Made by a program: the position numbers and the translations under genes | The notes under the pieces: model-generated | Database searches by the model: none | Seen by the model: the letters and a program-made list of their open reading frames with translations, nothing else | What the model was told of the DNA's origin: nothing | Shown here: positions 8,368 through 18,003 of the stretch, one piece after another | Numbering within the stretch: position 1 is the stretch's first letter | How the letters are laid out: each line of letters opens with the position of its first letter | From: Candidatus Rokuibacteriota bacterium | GTDB taxonomy: Bacteria > Methylomirabilota > Methylomirabilia > Rokubacteriales > CSP1-6 | Direction of reading: 5' to 3' | Length of the DNA: 54,032 nucleotides | NCBI GenBank assembly: GCA_003220685.1 | Contig: QHTE01000036.1 | Location: 1 to 54,032, forward strand

Positions 8368-8862
8368 ATGCCAAAGACGCAAAAAATCACCACGTTCCTG
8401 TGGTTCGACGACCAGGCCGAAGAGGCGGCGGAGTTCTACGTGTCGATCTTCAAGAATTCCAGGATCAGCCGCGTCACCCGCTACGACGAAGAGGCGTCGA
8501 AAGCCGCCGGCCGGCCCACGGGATCGGTCATGACGGTCGCGTTCGAGCTCGACGGACAGCAATTCACGGCGTTGAACGGCGGTCCGGTGTTCAAGTTCAC
8601 GGAGGCGATCTCGCTCGTGGTGAACTGCGAGGACCAGAAAGAGGTCGACCACTTCTGGAACAAGCTCGCGGCCAGCGGCCAGGAAGTCCAGTGCGGCTGG
8701 CTCAAGGACCGGTTCGGCGTGTCGTGGCAAGTCGTGCCGACCGCCCTGTTCGAGATGCTGCAGAGCACGGACGCTGAAAGGTCCAAGCGCGCGATGGCGG
8801 CGATGCTCAAGATGAAGAAGCTGGACATCGACGCCCTGCGCCGAGCATACGAGGGACGCTAG
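8368..8862 (+). CDS. VOC-superfamily protein, PhnB/3-demethylubiquinone methyltransferase-like fold
   Basis: 164 residues from the ATG at 8368, preceded by GGAGG; an ATG four codons upstream lacks a ribosome site. The N-terminus KITTFLWFDDQAEEAAEFYV is the standard opening of PF06983-type proteins. It is followed by GSVMTVAFELDGQQFTALNG, FWNKLAASGQ, CGWLKDRFGVSWQVVP and a C-terminal helix AMLKMKKLDIDAL. These are single-domain beta-alpha-beta proteins related to glyoxalase and usually mis-named 3-demethylubiquinone methyltransferase. The physiological role is unknown. Such genes are common near YCII/SRPBCC clusters like the one at 14.7 kb. Confidence 0.85.
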   Translation: MPKTQKITTFLWFDDQAEEAAEFYVSIFKNSRISRVTRYDEEASKAAGRPTGSVMTVAFELDGQQFTALNGGPVFKFTEAISLVVNCEDQKEVDHFWNKLAASGQEVQCGWLKDRFGVSWQVVPTALFEMLQSTDAERSKRAMAAMLKMKKLDIDALRRAYEGR

Positions 8863-8875
8863 CGGGCGAAACGCC

Positions 8876-10351
8876 TCAGTGCCCCGGGAGATAGCCGCCC
8901 AGCACGGTACGTGGCCACTTGGCCTGGGCAATTACGTAGTCGCGCGATCGCTCGGCGCGCGCGCGAAGCTGGTCCACGTCGACGCCGACCAGGTCGCCCT
9001 TCCATTTCTTCACCCGGCCGGCGACGAACACGGCGTCGACGTTGCTCGTGTCCATGCCGAGCGCGATGGCGCCGTAAGCGTGGTTGAGCGGCATCACGTT
9101 GATGGCGTTCGCCGCCAGCAGGACGACGTCGGCCTCCTTGCCCGGCGTGAGCGATCCGGTTCGCTTGTCGAGCCAGTTCGCTCGCGCCCCGCCGATCGTC
9201 GCCACGTGGACGATATCCTTCACCGTCAGCAGGGGCGGGACGTTCGCCTCCTTGGCTCGCTCGCGCGCAAAGATCTGCATGCGCTGCAGGAAGAAGTTCG
9301 TGCGCATCTGGGTGAAGAAGTCGGATGGGATCTCGGTCTCGACGTCGTTGCTGAGCGACCAGGGGATCTTGTGGTCGAGCGCCTGCTGGATCGGCGGGAT
9401 CCCGTGCCCCATTTCCATCTCGATCGGCGAGGCCAGCGACAGGCTGCCGCCGGAGTCGGCGACCAGCTTCCATTCCTCCGCGGTCAGGTTGCAGCAGTGG
9501 ATGTACGTGACGTCCGGCCCCATCATCCTGGCGAGCGGTAACAGCAGGCCGCTGCCGTTGTCGTGCAGCGTGATCGGCGCGCCGACCTCGCGTGCCACCT
9601 CCCAGTGCTTGGGATCGAACGCCGTCGCCAGCGCGAGCGTGAGCAGCTGATCGGCGGAGCTGAAGGACTGCCGGCGCAGGCGCCGGATGTCGTTGGGATA
9701 CTGGTTGCTCGGCCCCGCGGCACCGGTGCCGTAACCGTAGACCGCGCGAATGCCCGAATCGCGAAGCCCCTGCACGGCGGCGTCCGAGTGCTCGGGCGAA
9801 TTGGAGATGTGCGACCAGTCGAGCAGGGTCGTGATGCCCGCGTTGATCGCGCCCCAGGCGCTCAGCAAGTCGCCGACGTACACGTCTTCGGGACGGTAGG
9901 CGTTGCGGGCCGAGGCGCCGATGTCACGGAAGTAATCCGGGTCGAGCCGGCCATTCGGCAGGATGTTGCGGAGCTGTCCCTGCCAGATGTGGCGATGTGT
10001 GTCCACGAACCCGGGCATGACGATCATGTTGGAGGCGTCGATGGTGGGGGCGCCGGCGGGCAGGTTCGGCCCGACCGCGGCGATCTTCGATCCCTCGATC
10101 AGCACGTCGGCTTTCTCGAAGTCGCCGAGCCGCGGATCCATGGTGAGGACGACTCCGCCCTTGAGCAGCACACGCTGTCCGGGCCCGCCGGACGTCGGAA
10201 TCGCCGCCCTCGCCGCAGCGGCAGGAGCGACGGGAGCGCAACCCGTCAATCCCGCGGCCGCGCTCGCGGCCAGTCCCGCGGCACCCGAAGCGAGAAATGC
10301 ACGACGTGACGCGCCGCGCGGCCGGCGCTCGGACTCGTCCAGCTCGCTCAT
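8876..10351 (-). CDS. Tat-exported amidohydrolase lipoprotein (TRZ/ATZ-like)
   Basis: 491 residues from ATG 10351, which has GGCGAGGAGGAG directly upstream; the longer frame to 10408 lacks such a site. The N-terminus carries a twin-arginine signal (SRRAFLASG) ending in a lipobox (LTGC), so a folded, metal-loaded enzyme is probably exported and lipidated. The amidohydrolase core shows GFVDTHRHIWQGQLR (the HxH metal pair), ITLHDNGSG, VTYIHCCNLTAEEW and the closing GSLTPGKEADVVLL. This is the cytosine deaminase/chlorohydrolase branch acting on C-N or C-Cl bonds of cyclic compounds. The substrate is unknown. It is convergent with the VOC gene. Confidence 0.9.
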   Translation of the reverse strand: MSELDESERRPRGASRRAFLASGAAGLAASAAAGLTGCAPVAPAAAARAAIPTSGGPGQRVLLKGGVVLTMDPRLGDFEKADVLIEGSKIAAVGPNLPAGAPTIDASNMIVMPGFVDTHRHIWQGQLRNILPNGRLDPDYFRDIGASARNAYRPEDVYVGDLLSAWGAINAGITTLLDWSHISNSPEHSDAAVQGLRDSGIRAVYGYGTGAAGPSNQYPNDIRRLRRQSFSSADQLLTLALATAFDPKHWEVAREVGAPITLHDNGSGLLLPLARMMGPDVTYIHCCNLTAEEWKLVADSGGSLSLASPIEMEMGHGIPPIQQALDHKIPWSLSNDVETEIPSDFFTQMRTNFFLQRMQIFARERAKEANVPPLLTVKDIVHVATIGGARANWLDKRTGSLTPGKEADVVLLAANAINVMPLNHAYGAIALGMDTSNVDAVFVAGRVKKWKGDLVGVDVDQLRARAERSRDYVIAQAKWPRTVLGGYLPGH

Positions 10352-10379
10352 GGTTCTCCTCCTCGCCGTGGCTGGCGGG

Positions 10380-10408
10380 AATCTAGACGGGCGATCGAGC
10401 GGTGTCAA
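10380..10408 (-). promoter_or_regulatory. Probable sigma70-type promoter of the amidohydrolase gene
   Basis: Reverse strand TTGACA (10408-10403, perfect -35), a 17-base spacer and TAGATT (10385-10380, four of six). The predicted start of transcription is about 22 bases before the ATG at 10351. Confidence 0.45.
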
Positions 10409-10452
10409 TGGGCCGGCACGCGCCTGCCGCGAGCGGCGGGCAGCCCGGGCAA

Positions 10453-11367
10453 CTAGCTACGATATCGCTCGGCGCTCCAGTGACGCGCGACGTCGACCAG
10501 GGTCGGGATGATGCTCGAATCGCTTGCGCACGCGACGATCCCCGGTAGCCGGAACATGTTCGCGCGCTCGTCGCGCCAGATCCGGCGAAAGTCCACGCGG
10601 GCGCCGTCGTGCACCCAGATCGCGTCGCCGCCGAGCGCCCGCGCGATGTGCATGCACACCGGGAAGTCGTACACGTTCGGCGTGTGAAAGAGCGCGCCGC
10701 CCAGATAGCCGCTGGCCATCAGCGGGTAGAGGCTTCCGGGGGTGGCGGAGCCCAGGACGCCGTCGAGCCCGGCGGCGCTGACGGCGCCCGCCCGCTCGGG
10801 CTCGCGGCCGAGAAACCCGCTGACGAGGATCCGGCGGCTCCCTCGAGCTCGGGCCGGCACGACGGGCGGCAGCGAGTCCAGCACGGCTCGAGCCGCGCGC
10901 GTGGGATCGTCGGCGCCGAGCACGATGCGGTCGCCGCGTACCTCGAGCCAGGTGCCTTCGGGGCCCTCCTCCGGAAGGAACACCAGCGAATAGTGCATCG
11001 CCGCCGCCGTGCGCGCGTGAAGCATGACCGCGTAGCGGCGGCCGATGCGATCGCGGTACTCCCGCGTCCCGTCGATGGGATCGATGGCCAGCACCCACTC
11101 GCTCTGCTCGGCGAATCGGCCGAGGTCGCCCGAAGCTTCTTCAGCCTCGATCCGGCACGCGCGAACCGCCGGCCCGATGTCGCGCAGCGCGGCCACGAGA
11201 ATCTCCTGAACCGCCAGATCCGCCAGGGTCAGCGCGTCGGTGTCCGCGGATCCGGAGTGCTTGCCGCCGAGCGAGATGTCGTGGCGCCGGAGCTGACGCG
11301 CGAGCGCGCCCGACCAGCGGACGGCTCGCGGCAGCTCCGCCGCGAGGAGCCGGATCAGCTCGTCCAC
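10453..11367 (-). CDS. Inositol monophosphatase-family protein (CysQ-like phosphatase)
   Basis: 304 residues from GTG 11367. Metal-site motifs of the Li-sensitive phosphatase superfamily are visible: EAEEASGD (about 73-80, the family's E-E pair) and AIDPIDGTREYRDR (about 93-106, the DPIDGT signature). The late family motif is weak (VYDFPVCMHIARALGG). Members hydrolyse inositol phosphates, PAP or fructose bisphosphate; the sequence does not say which. It starts 10 bases after the leuA stop and has no strong ribosome site, so it is probably co-transcribed with leuA. If it is CysQ-like it would recycle PAP formed in sulfate assimilation. Confidence 0.83.
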   Translation of the reverse strand: MDELIRLLAAELPRAVRWSGALARQLRRHDISLGGKHSGSADTDALTLADLAVQEILVAALRDIGPAVRACRIEAEEASGDLGRFAEQSEWVLAIDPIDGTREYRDRIGRRYAVMLHARTAAAMHYSLVFLPEEGPEGTWLEVRGDRIVLGADDPTRAARAVLDSLPPVVPARARGSRRILVSGFLGREPERAGAVSAAGLDGVLGSATPGSLYPLMASGYLGGALFHTPNVYDFPVCMHIARALGGDAIWVHDGARVDFRRIWRDERANMFRLPGIVACASDSSIIPTLVDVARHWSAERYRS

Positions 11368-11377
11368 GCGCGCCCGG

Positions 11378-13170
<1,793 letters not shown>

Positions 13171-13196
13171 CGGCGCGCGCCCGCGAGGACGCGCGC

Positions 13197-13271
13197 CTAG
13201 TTCAGGGACAGGGTCGCGAGCGGGAAGTCCGCGCTCGTCGTCCTCGGGGTCTCGAGGGTCACCGCGTTCAT
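13197..13271 (-). CDS. Predicted leader peptide of the leuA attenuator
   Basis: A 24-codon ORF from ATG 13271 to TAG at 13199-13197. It has four Leu codons, three of them within the last seven sense codons (FPLATLSLN). It begins only 10 bases after the -10 hexamer, so its mRNA would have almost no 5' leader; it would be translated as a nearly leaderless message. It ends at a strong hairpin and is followed by a terminator and leuA. Ribosome stalling at Leu codons when leucyl-tRNA is scarce would be the expected control. The Leu clustering is modest, so the role is inference from position. Confidence 0.5.
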   Translation of the reverse strand: MNAVTLETPRTTSADFPLATLSLN

Positions 13272-13281
13272 GTGCCCGCGT

Positions 13282-13310
13282 ATTGTCGGGGTTCGGCGGC
13301 CCATTGTCAA
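13282..13310 (-). promoter_or_regulatory. leuA promoter
   Basis: Reverse strand TTGACA (13310-13305, perfect), exactly 17 bases of spacer and GACAAT (13287-13282, four of six). It is the best sigma70-type promoter in the window and points at the leader peptide, attenuator and leuA. Confidence 0.75.
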
Positions 13311-13359
13311 CTGGGGTCGTTGCGGGGGTCCGCAGAGACGAAATACCCGGCCGTCGCGC

Positions 13360-14640
13360 TCACGCTTCACCCGAACGCCCGGCACACGAGCTCACCGAGA
13401 CTTCGCGCAGACGCCGCTCGAGAAATCGCCGCTCGGCGTCGTTCGTGACGAGCGACAGCGCCCGCGCATAGCTCGACGCCGCCTCCGCGTTGGCGCCGAG
13501 GCGCCGCAGGAGATCGGCGCGCGCGGCGTGGAGCAGGTGATAGCGGTCGAGCTCGTTGCCGGCGGCGAGCTCGTCGATGAGGGTGAGCGCCGCCCGCGGG
13601 CCCTGGACCATGGCGACGGCCGCCGCGCGATTCAGGAATACGATCGGCGACGGCTGCGCGCGTGCCAGCAGATCGTAGAGGCGAACGATCTGGGGCCAGT
13701 CCGTCGCCTCGGGCCGCGCCGCCTGACAGTGCAGCGACGCGATCGCGGCCTGCAGCGCAAAGGCGCTGGGACCGCCACGCAGCGCCTCCGCGACGAGCGG
13801 CAGCGCTTCGGCGATCTGCGCCCGATTCCAGCGGCGGCGATCCTGGTCTTCGAGCAGCACCAGATCGCCCGCTTCGTCGAGCCGCGCCTCGCGCCGTGAA
13901 TCGTGCAGCAGCATGAGGGCCAGGAGGCCGGTCGCCTCGGCCGGCGGCGGCGACATCAGGGCTCGCACGAGGCGTCCGAGGCGGATCGCCTCGGCGCACA
14001 GGTCGGTTCTCACGAGCCGCTCGCCACGGGTCGGCGCGTAGCCTTCCGTGAAGATGAGGTAGATCACGGTCAACACCGCGTCGAGGCGGGCGGCCAGCTC
14101 CCTCGTGTCGGGCACCGAGTACGGGATTCCGGCGTCGCGGATCTTGCCCTTCGCGCGGACCAGACGCTGGGCCATCGTCGCCACCGGCACCAGGAACGCC
14201 CGCGCGATTTCGTCCGTCTCGAGGCCGCCGAGCGTCCGGAGCGTCAGCCCCACCTGTGCCTCGAGCGAGAGCGCGGGATGACAGCAGGTGAAGATGAGCC
14301 GGAGACGATCGTCCGGGATCTGGTCGGGATCGTAGTCCGGCCCCTCGGCGGCGCCCATCGGCTCGGATATCGCGTAGGCGTCGAGCTTTTCCGCGAGCCG
14401 AGCACGTCGCCGGATCCGGTCGATGGCCTTGTGGCGGGCCGTCTGGATGATCCAGGCGCGCGGGGACTCCGGCACGCCGGAGGCCGCCCACTGTTCGACC
14501 GCCACCGCGAAGGCTTCCTGGGAGGCCTCTTCGGCCACGTCGAAATCGCCCACGAGTCGGATCAGCGTGGCGACGATCCGACCCCAGTCGGACCGGTACA
14601 CCGCGTCGACGGCGGCGCTGGCCCCTTGGAGATGTGCCAC
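13360..14640 (-). CDS. ECF-family RNA polymerase sigma factor, ECF42 group
   Basis: 426 residues from GTG 14640. The sigma2 region is GDFDVAEEASQEAFAVAVEQW with the WIIQTARHKAIDRIRRRARL block, and the sigma4 region includes LGGLETDEIARAFLVPVATM. After about residue 200 a long helical, TPR-like C-terminal extension (LTVIYLIFTEGYAPTRGE, FLNRAAAVAMVQGP, RYHLLHAARADLLRRLGA) replaces any anti-sigma partner. That extension and a DGPF gene next door define ECF42. Known ECF42 proteins activate DGPF genes, and the extension is needed for activity. Here the partner is divergent across 65 bases and shares a symmetrical promoter element. Confidence 0.93.
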   Translation of the reverse strand: MAHLQGASAAVDAVYRSDWGRIVATLIRLVGDFDVAEEASQEAFAVAVEQWAASGVPESPRAWIIQTARHKAIDRIRRRARLAEKLDAYAISEPMGAAEGPDYDPDQIPDDRLRLIFTCCHPALSLEAQVGLTLRTLGGLETDEIARAFLVPVATMAQRLVRAKGKIRDAGIPYSVPDTRELAARLDAVLTVIYLIFTEGYAPTRGERLVRTDLCAEAIRLGRLVRALMSPPPAEATGLLALMLLHDSRREARLDEAGDLVLLEDQDRRRWNRAQIAEALPLVAEALRGGPSAFALQAAIASLHCQAARPEATDWPQIVRLYDLLARAQPSPIVFLNRAAAVAMVQGPRAALTLIDELAAGNELDRYHLLHAARADLLRRLGANAEAASSYARALSLVTNDAERRFLERRLREVSVSSCAGRSGEA

Positions 14641-14660
14641 GGTAGATAATCTACGCCGGG

Positions 14661-14688
14661 TGTCGATCCCGGCCCGGCCCGTTCGACC
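14661..14688. promoter_or_regulatory. Divergent, near-symmetrical ECF42-type promoter
   Basis: Forward strand: TGTCGA (14661-14666), 17 bases, CGAC (14684-14687), pointing at the DGPF gene starting at 14706. Reverse strand: GGTCGA (14688-14683), 17 bases, CGAC (14665-14662), pointing at the sigma gene starting at 14640. ECF42 targets carry TGTCGA at -35 and CGA(T/C) at -10 (from the literature on Streptomyces). The same 28 bases could serve both directions. Confidence 0.7.
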
Positions 14689-14705
14689 TACTGATGGAGG
14701 CGCGC

Positions 14706-15059
14706 GTGAAATACCTGTTGCTGGTCTATCTCGACGAGACCTGGGAGAAGCGCAGCCTGGCCGAGCGCCAGGAACTCTACTGGGGCCAGGTGCGTGTCAC
14801 GGAGGAGCTCGTAGCGCGCGGGCAATATCTGGGCGGCAACCCGCTCCACCCGACCTCCACGGCGACCAGCGTCCGGGTGCGCGACGGCAAGCGGCTCCTG
14901 ACCGACGGTCCGTTCGCGGAGACGCGCGAGCACCTCGGCGGGTATATGCTCATCGACGTCGAGAATCTCGACGAGGCCATCGCGTTTGCGGCCAAGGGTC
15001 CCCTGGCGCGCGTTGGTACGATAGAGGTCCGTCCGGTCCGAGAGGGGCCTCCGGCGTAA
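14706..15059 (+). CDS. YCII-related DGPF-domain protein
   Basis: 117 residues from GTG 14706, with GGAGG seven bases upstream. The sequence MKYLLLVYLDETWEK, the motif LLTDGPFAETREHLGGYMLI (the DGPF signature) and ENLDEAIAFAAKGP are standard for the family. YCII/DGPF proteins are small ferredoxin-like-fold proteins of unknown activity. They are the usual genetic partner and target of ECF42 sigma factors. It is the first gene of a + strand run reaching 19230, and an ECF42-type promoter lies immediately upstream. Confidence 0.92.
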   Translation: MKYLLLVYLDETWEKRSLAERQELYWGQVRVTEELVARGQYLGGNPLHPTSTATSVRVRDGKRLLTDGPFAETREHLGGYMLIDVENLDEAIAFAAKGPLARVGTIEVRPVREGPPA

Positions 15060-15157
15060 CGCCGCAGAGCTCGCTCTTTGTGTATGCGGCGTTTCGAGGA
15101 GCGACCGTCCGTGGTCGCTACCGCGCCCGAATTGAAAATCACGTGAGGAGACGGACC

Positions 15158-15556
15158 ATGACCTATGCGCTGTGGATCGTCCAGGCGCTGCTCGCGCTCG
15201 TGTTTCTGTTCGCCGGCGTGGCGAAGCTGGTCATGCCGATCGAGGAGATGACGAAGGATATCCAGATGCCCGGCGCCTTCTTGCGGTTCATCGCCGTGGT
15301 CGAGATCCTCGGTGCGCTCGGCCTGATCCTGCCCTCGCTCCTGCGCATCCGTCCGGGACTGACGCCCCTGGCGGCCGCCGGGCTGGTCATCATCATGATC
15401 GGCGCGACCGTCGTGAGCCTCATGATCGGGCCCGTCGTGATGGCGCTCATGCCGTTGGTCGTCGGGCTCCTGGCGGCACTCGTGGCCTACGGCCGCTGGA
15501 AGCTGGCGCCGATCGCCGGCTCGGCGCCGGGCTCGGCGCTTCGGGAGGCGCGGTAG
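15158..15556 (+). CDS. DoxX-family membrane protein
   Basis: 132 residues with four membrane segments (ALWIVQALLALVFLFAGVAK, FIAVVEILGALGLILPSLL, LAAAGLVIIMIGATVVSLMI, VVMALMPLVVGLLAALVA). The FAGVAKL turn after helix 1 and VEILGALGLILP in helix 2 are the DoxX-like pattern. DoxX-like proteins are proposed quinone/thiol redox membrane subunits, but most are uncharacterised. AGGAG precedes the ATG at 15158. The next gene starts two bases after its stop, so the pair is coupled. Expression under the ECF42 promoter is likely but not shown. Confidence 0.83.
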   Translation: MTYALWIVQALLALVFLFAGVAKLVMPIEEMTKDIQMPGAFLRFIAVVEILGALGLILPSLLRIRPGLTPLAAAGLVIIMIGATVVSLMIGPVVMALMPLVVGLLAALVAYGRWKLAPIAGSAPGSALREAR

Positions 15557-15558
15557 CC

Positions 15559-16110
15559 ATGCTGCTCAAGGTCCTCATCGGCGTCGCCGCGGCGGTGGTG
15601 CTGGCCGTCGGCGTGCTCGCGCTGATCGTCGCGCTGCAGCCGTCCGAGTTCCGCATCGAGCGGAGCGCGACGATCGCGGCGCCGGCGCCGGCGGTGTTCG
15701 CGCAGGTCAACGATTTCCACAACTGGGAGGCCTGGTCGCCGTGGGCGAAGCTCGACCCCACGGCCAAGAGCTCGTTCGCGGGCGCGCCGGCCGGTCAAGG
15801 GGCGGCGTTTTCGTGGGCTGGCAACAGCAAGGTCGGCGAGGGGCGCATGACGATCACGGAGAGCCGGCCGAGCGAGCTGGTCCGGATCAAGCTCGAGTTC
15901 CTCAAGCCGTTCGAGGCGACCAACACGGCGGAGTTCACGTTCAGGCCCGACGGCGAGCGGACCGCCGTGACGTGGAGCATGTACGGTCACAACAACTTCA
16001 TCGGCCGCGCCGTCTCCCTCTTCGTGAACATGGAGCGAACCCTCGGCGGGGAGTTCGAAAAGGGCCTGGCCAGCATGAAGGCGGTGGCGGAAGCCTCGGC
16101 GAAGAAATAG
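15559..16110 (+). CDS. SRPBCC-family protein with N-terminal membrane anchor
   Basis: 183 residues. An N-terminal hydrophobic stretch (LLKVLIGVAAAVVLAVGVLA) anchors it. The START-like SRPBCC fold follows: RIERSATIAAPAPAVFAQV, DFHNWEAWSPWAKLDP, VGEGRMTITESRPSELVRIK, and the long C-terminal helix GGEFEKGLASMKAVAE. Such polyketide cyclase/AHSA1-like proteins bind hydrophobic ligands; none is known for this one. The ATG lies two bases after the DoxX stop (TAG-cc-ATG), indicating translational coupling. SRPBCC, YCII and DoxX genes together are a frequent ECF42/ECF41-type neighbourhood. Confidence 0.9.
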   Translation: MLLKVLIGVAAAVVLAVGVLALIVALQPSEFRIERSATIAAPAPAVFAQVNDFHNWEAWSPWAKLDPTAKSSFAGAPAGQGAAFSWAGNSKVGEGRMTITESRPSELVRIKLEFLKPFEATNTAEFTFRPDGERTAVTWSMYGHNNFIGRAVSLFVNMERTLGGEFEKGLASMKAVAEASAKK

Positions 16111-16112
16111 CG

Positions 16113-16161
16113 GTGCGCGCTGCACGCCGTCGCGGGGCTGGGGCCCCGCCGGCCGAGGCGC
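16113..16161 (-). repeat. 49-bp dispersed intergenic repeat, copy B (inverted relative to A and C)
   Basis: The reverse complement begins GCGCCTCGGCCGGCGGGGCC and ends TGCAGCGCGCAC, matching copies at 13074-13122 and 23789-23837. It fills most of the gap between the SRPBCC stop (16110) and the second YCII start (16180). Confidence 0.85.
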
Positions 16162-16179
16162 TACAGAAGGAGAGACGCG

Positions 16180-16554
16180 GTGCGATTCATGGTCCTGGTG
16201 AAGGCGGACAGGAACACGGAAGCGGGTGTCATGCCGAGCGAGAAGCTCCTGGCCGAGATGGGCAAGTATAACGAGGCGCTGACGAAGGCCGGCGTCCTCC
16301 TGGCGGCCGAAGGGCTTCACCCCAGTTCGAAAGGCGCGCGCGTGAAGTTCTCGGGCGCCAGCCGGACGGTCGTCCACGGGCCGTTCAAGGAGACGAAAGA
16401 CCTGGTCTGCGGATTCTGGATCTTCCAGGTGAAGTCCAAAGAAGAAGCGATCGAGTGGGTCAAGCGCTGTCCGAACCCGGTCGAGGGTGAGACCGAGATC
16501 GAGATCCGCCAGGTGTTCGAGGCCGAGGACTTCGGCGCCGCGAGAAAGAAGTAG
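16180..16554 (+). CDS. YCII-related protein (second copy, HGPF variant)
   Basis: 124 residues beginning [16 protein letters not shown]. It is a second, divergent YCII protein in the cluster: the DGPF signature is replaced by [20 protein letters not shown], and [13 protein letters not shown] closes the domain. GTG 16180 follows AGAAGGAGAG; an in-frame ATG three codons later is an alternative. Two paralogous YCII genes behind one ECF42 locus are common. No catalytic activity is established for the family. The C-terminal extension [13 protein letters not shown] tail is typical of this longer subgroup. Confidence 0.88.
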   Translation: MRFMVLVKADRNTEAGVMPSEKLLAEMGKYNEALTKAGVLLAAEGLHPSSKGARVKFSGASRTVVHGPFKETKDLVCGFWIFQVKSKEEAIEWVKRCPNPVEGETEIEIRQVFEAEDFGAARKK

Positions 16555-16580
16555 ACCTTGAGGACAGGAAGGAGCACAGC

Positions 16581-17696
16581 ATGAGCCGTATACGCGTACT
16601 GGTCGGCACACGTAAGGGCGCGTTCGTCCTGACGGCGGACGGCAAGCGCCAGAGCTGGGACGTGAGCGGTCCCCACTTCGGAGGCTGGGAGATCTACCAC
16701 CTCAAGGGCTCGCCCGCGGATCCGAATCGGCTCTACGCCTCGCAATCGAGCAGCTGGTTCGGCCAGGTGATCCAGCGCTCCAGCGACGGCGGCAAGACCT
16801 GGGAGGCTGTGGGCAACAAGTTCGCGTACGAGGGGGCCGTGGGCAATCACCTCTGGTACGACGGCACGCAGCGCCCGTTCGAGTTCGCGCGCGTTTGGCA
16901 CCTCGAGCCAGCGCTGAACGATCCCGACACCGTCTATGCGGGCATCCAGGACGCTGCGATGTTCCGCACGACCGACGGCGGGCAGTCGTGGCGCGAGCTC
17001 CCCGGCCTGCGCAACCATCCGTCCGCGGCCCAGTGGCAGCCTGGCGCCGGCGGGATGTGCCTGCACACCATCCTGCTGGATCCCAGCCACCCCGGGCGCA
17101 TTTACATCGCGATCTCGGCCGCGGGCGTCTTCCGCACCGACGACGGCGGCGAGACGTGGCGGCCGATGAATCGCGGACTCGTCTCCGAGCAGATCCCGAA
17201 TCCCACCGCCGAGGTCGGCCACTGCGTGCATCGCATCGCGATGCACCCGTCGCGCCCGGGCGTGCTGTTCATGCAGAAGCACTGGGACGTCATGCGCAGC
17301 GACGACGCGGCCGAGTCCTGGAAGGACGTCGGCGGCAACCTGCCGACCGACTTCGGCTTCCCGATCGACGTGCACGCGCACGAGCCGAATACCGTCTACG
17401 TCGTGCCGATCAAGAGCGACTCCGAGCACTATCTGCCCGACGGCAAGCTGCGCGTCTACAGGAGCCGCACCGGCGGCCACGAGTGGGAGGCGCTGACGAA
17501 GGGGCTGCCGCAGAGCCACTGCTACGTCAACGTGCTCCGTGACGCGATGGCCGTCGACGCGCTCGAGCCGTGCGGCGTCTACTTCGGCACGACCGGCGGT
17601 CAGGTGTACGCGTCGGCCGACGCGGGCGACAGCTGGGCGCCGATCGTCCGCGACCTGCCGTCCGTCGTGTCGGTCGAGGTCCAGACGCTGCCATGA
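16581..17696 (+). CDS. BNR/Asp-box repeat beta-propeller protein (sialidase-like fold)
   Basis: 371 residues with repeated Asp boxes of the form S/T-x-D-x-G-x-x-[25 protein letters not shown] and SADAGDSW, spaced as in a beta-propeller. The N-terminus [20 protein letters not shown] is shared by a group annotated as WD40/YVTN/BNR-like or exo-alpha-sialidase. There is no signal peptide, so it is probably cytoplasmic and not a true secreted sialidase. The ATG at 16581 has AGGAAGGAG upstream. Its stop overlaps the start of the MoaD/ThiS-like gene (ATGA), a coupling that suggests the two act together. Confidence 0.88.
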   Translation: MSRIRVLVGTRKGAFVLTADGKRQSWDVSGPHFGGWEIYHLKGSPADPNRLYASQSSSWFGQVIQRSSDGGKTWEAVGNKFAYEGAVGNHLWYDGTQRPFEFARVWHLEPALNDPDTVYAGIQDAAMFRTTDGGQSWRELPGLRNHPSAAQWQPGAGGMCLHTILLDPSHPGRIYIAISAAGVFRTDDGGETWRPMNRGLVSEQIPNPTAEVGHCVHRIAMHPSRPGVLFMQKHWDVMRSDDAAESWKDVGGNLPTDFGFPIDVHAHEPNTVYVVPIKSDSEHYLPDGKLRVYRSRTGGHEWEALTKGLPQSHCYVNVLRDAMAVDALEPCGVYFGTTGGQVYASADAGDSWAPIVRDLPSVVSVEVQTLP

Positions 17697-17989
17697 TCCG
17701 GGTTGTGCTGCCGGCCCATCTGCGGATGCTGGCGCGCGTCGAGGGCGAGCTGAAGCTCGAGGTCGAGGGGCCGGTGACGCAGCGCTCGATCCTCGACGCG
17801 GTCGAGGCGCGCTATCCGATGCTCCGCGGAACGATCCGGGACCAGGCCACGCGGCAGCGCCGGGCTTTCGTGAGATTCTTCGCCTGCGAGGAGGACCTGT
17901 CGCAGGACTCGCCGGACGATCCGCTCCCCGAGGCGGTCGCCACCGGCGTCGAGCCGTTCCTGATCGTCGGGGCGATGGCCGGGGGCTAG
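17693..17989 (+). CDS. MoaD/ThiS-type ubiquitin-fold small protein
   Basis: 98 residues beginning [20 protein letters not shown] and ending AMAGG. A C-terminal Gly-Gly and a beta-grasp size are the hallmarks of sulfur-carrier proteins, which are adenylated and thiocarboxylated by an E1-like enzyme. The segment [19 protein letters not shown] is the usual alpha-helix/loop of MoaD-like proteins. The ATG overlaps the stop of the BNR-repeat gene by four bases. No E1-like activating enzyme is in the window, so any sulfur transfer would need a partner elsewhere. It may serve molybdopterin, thiamine or another pathway. Confidence 0.85.
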   Translation: MIRVVLPAHLRMLARVEGELKLEVEGPVTQRSILDAVEARYPMLRGTIRDQATRQRRAFVRFFACEEDLSQDSPDDPLPEAVATGVEPFLIVGAMAGG

Positions 17990-18003
17990 GGAGACCAAGA
18001 GCG

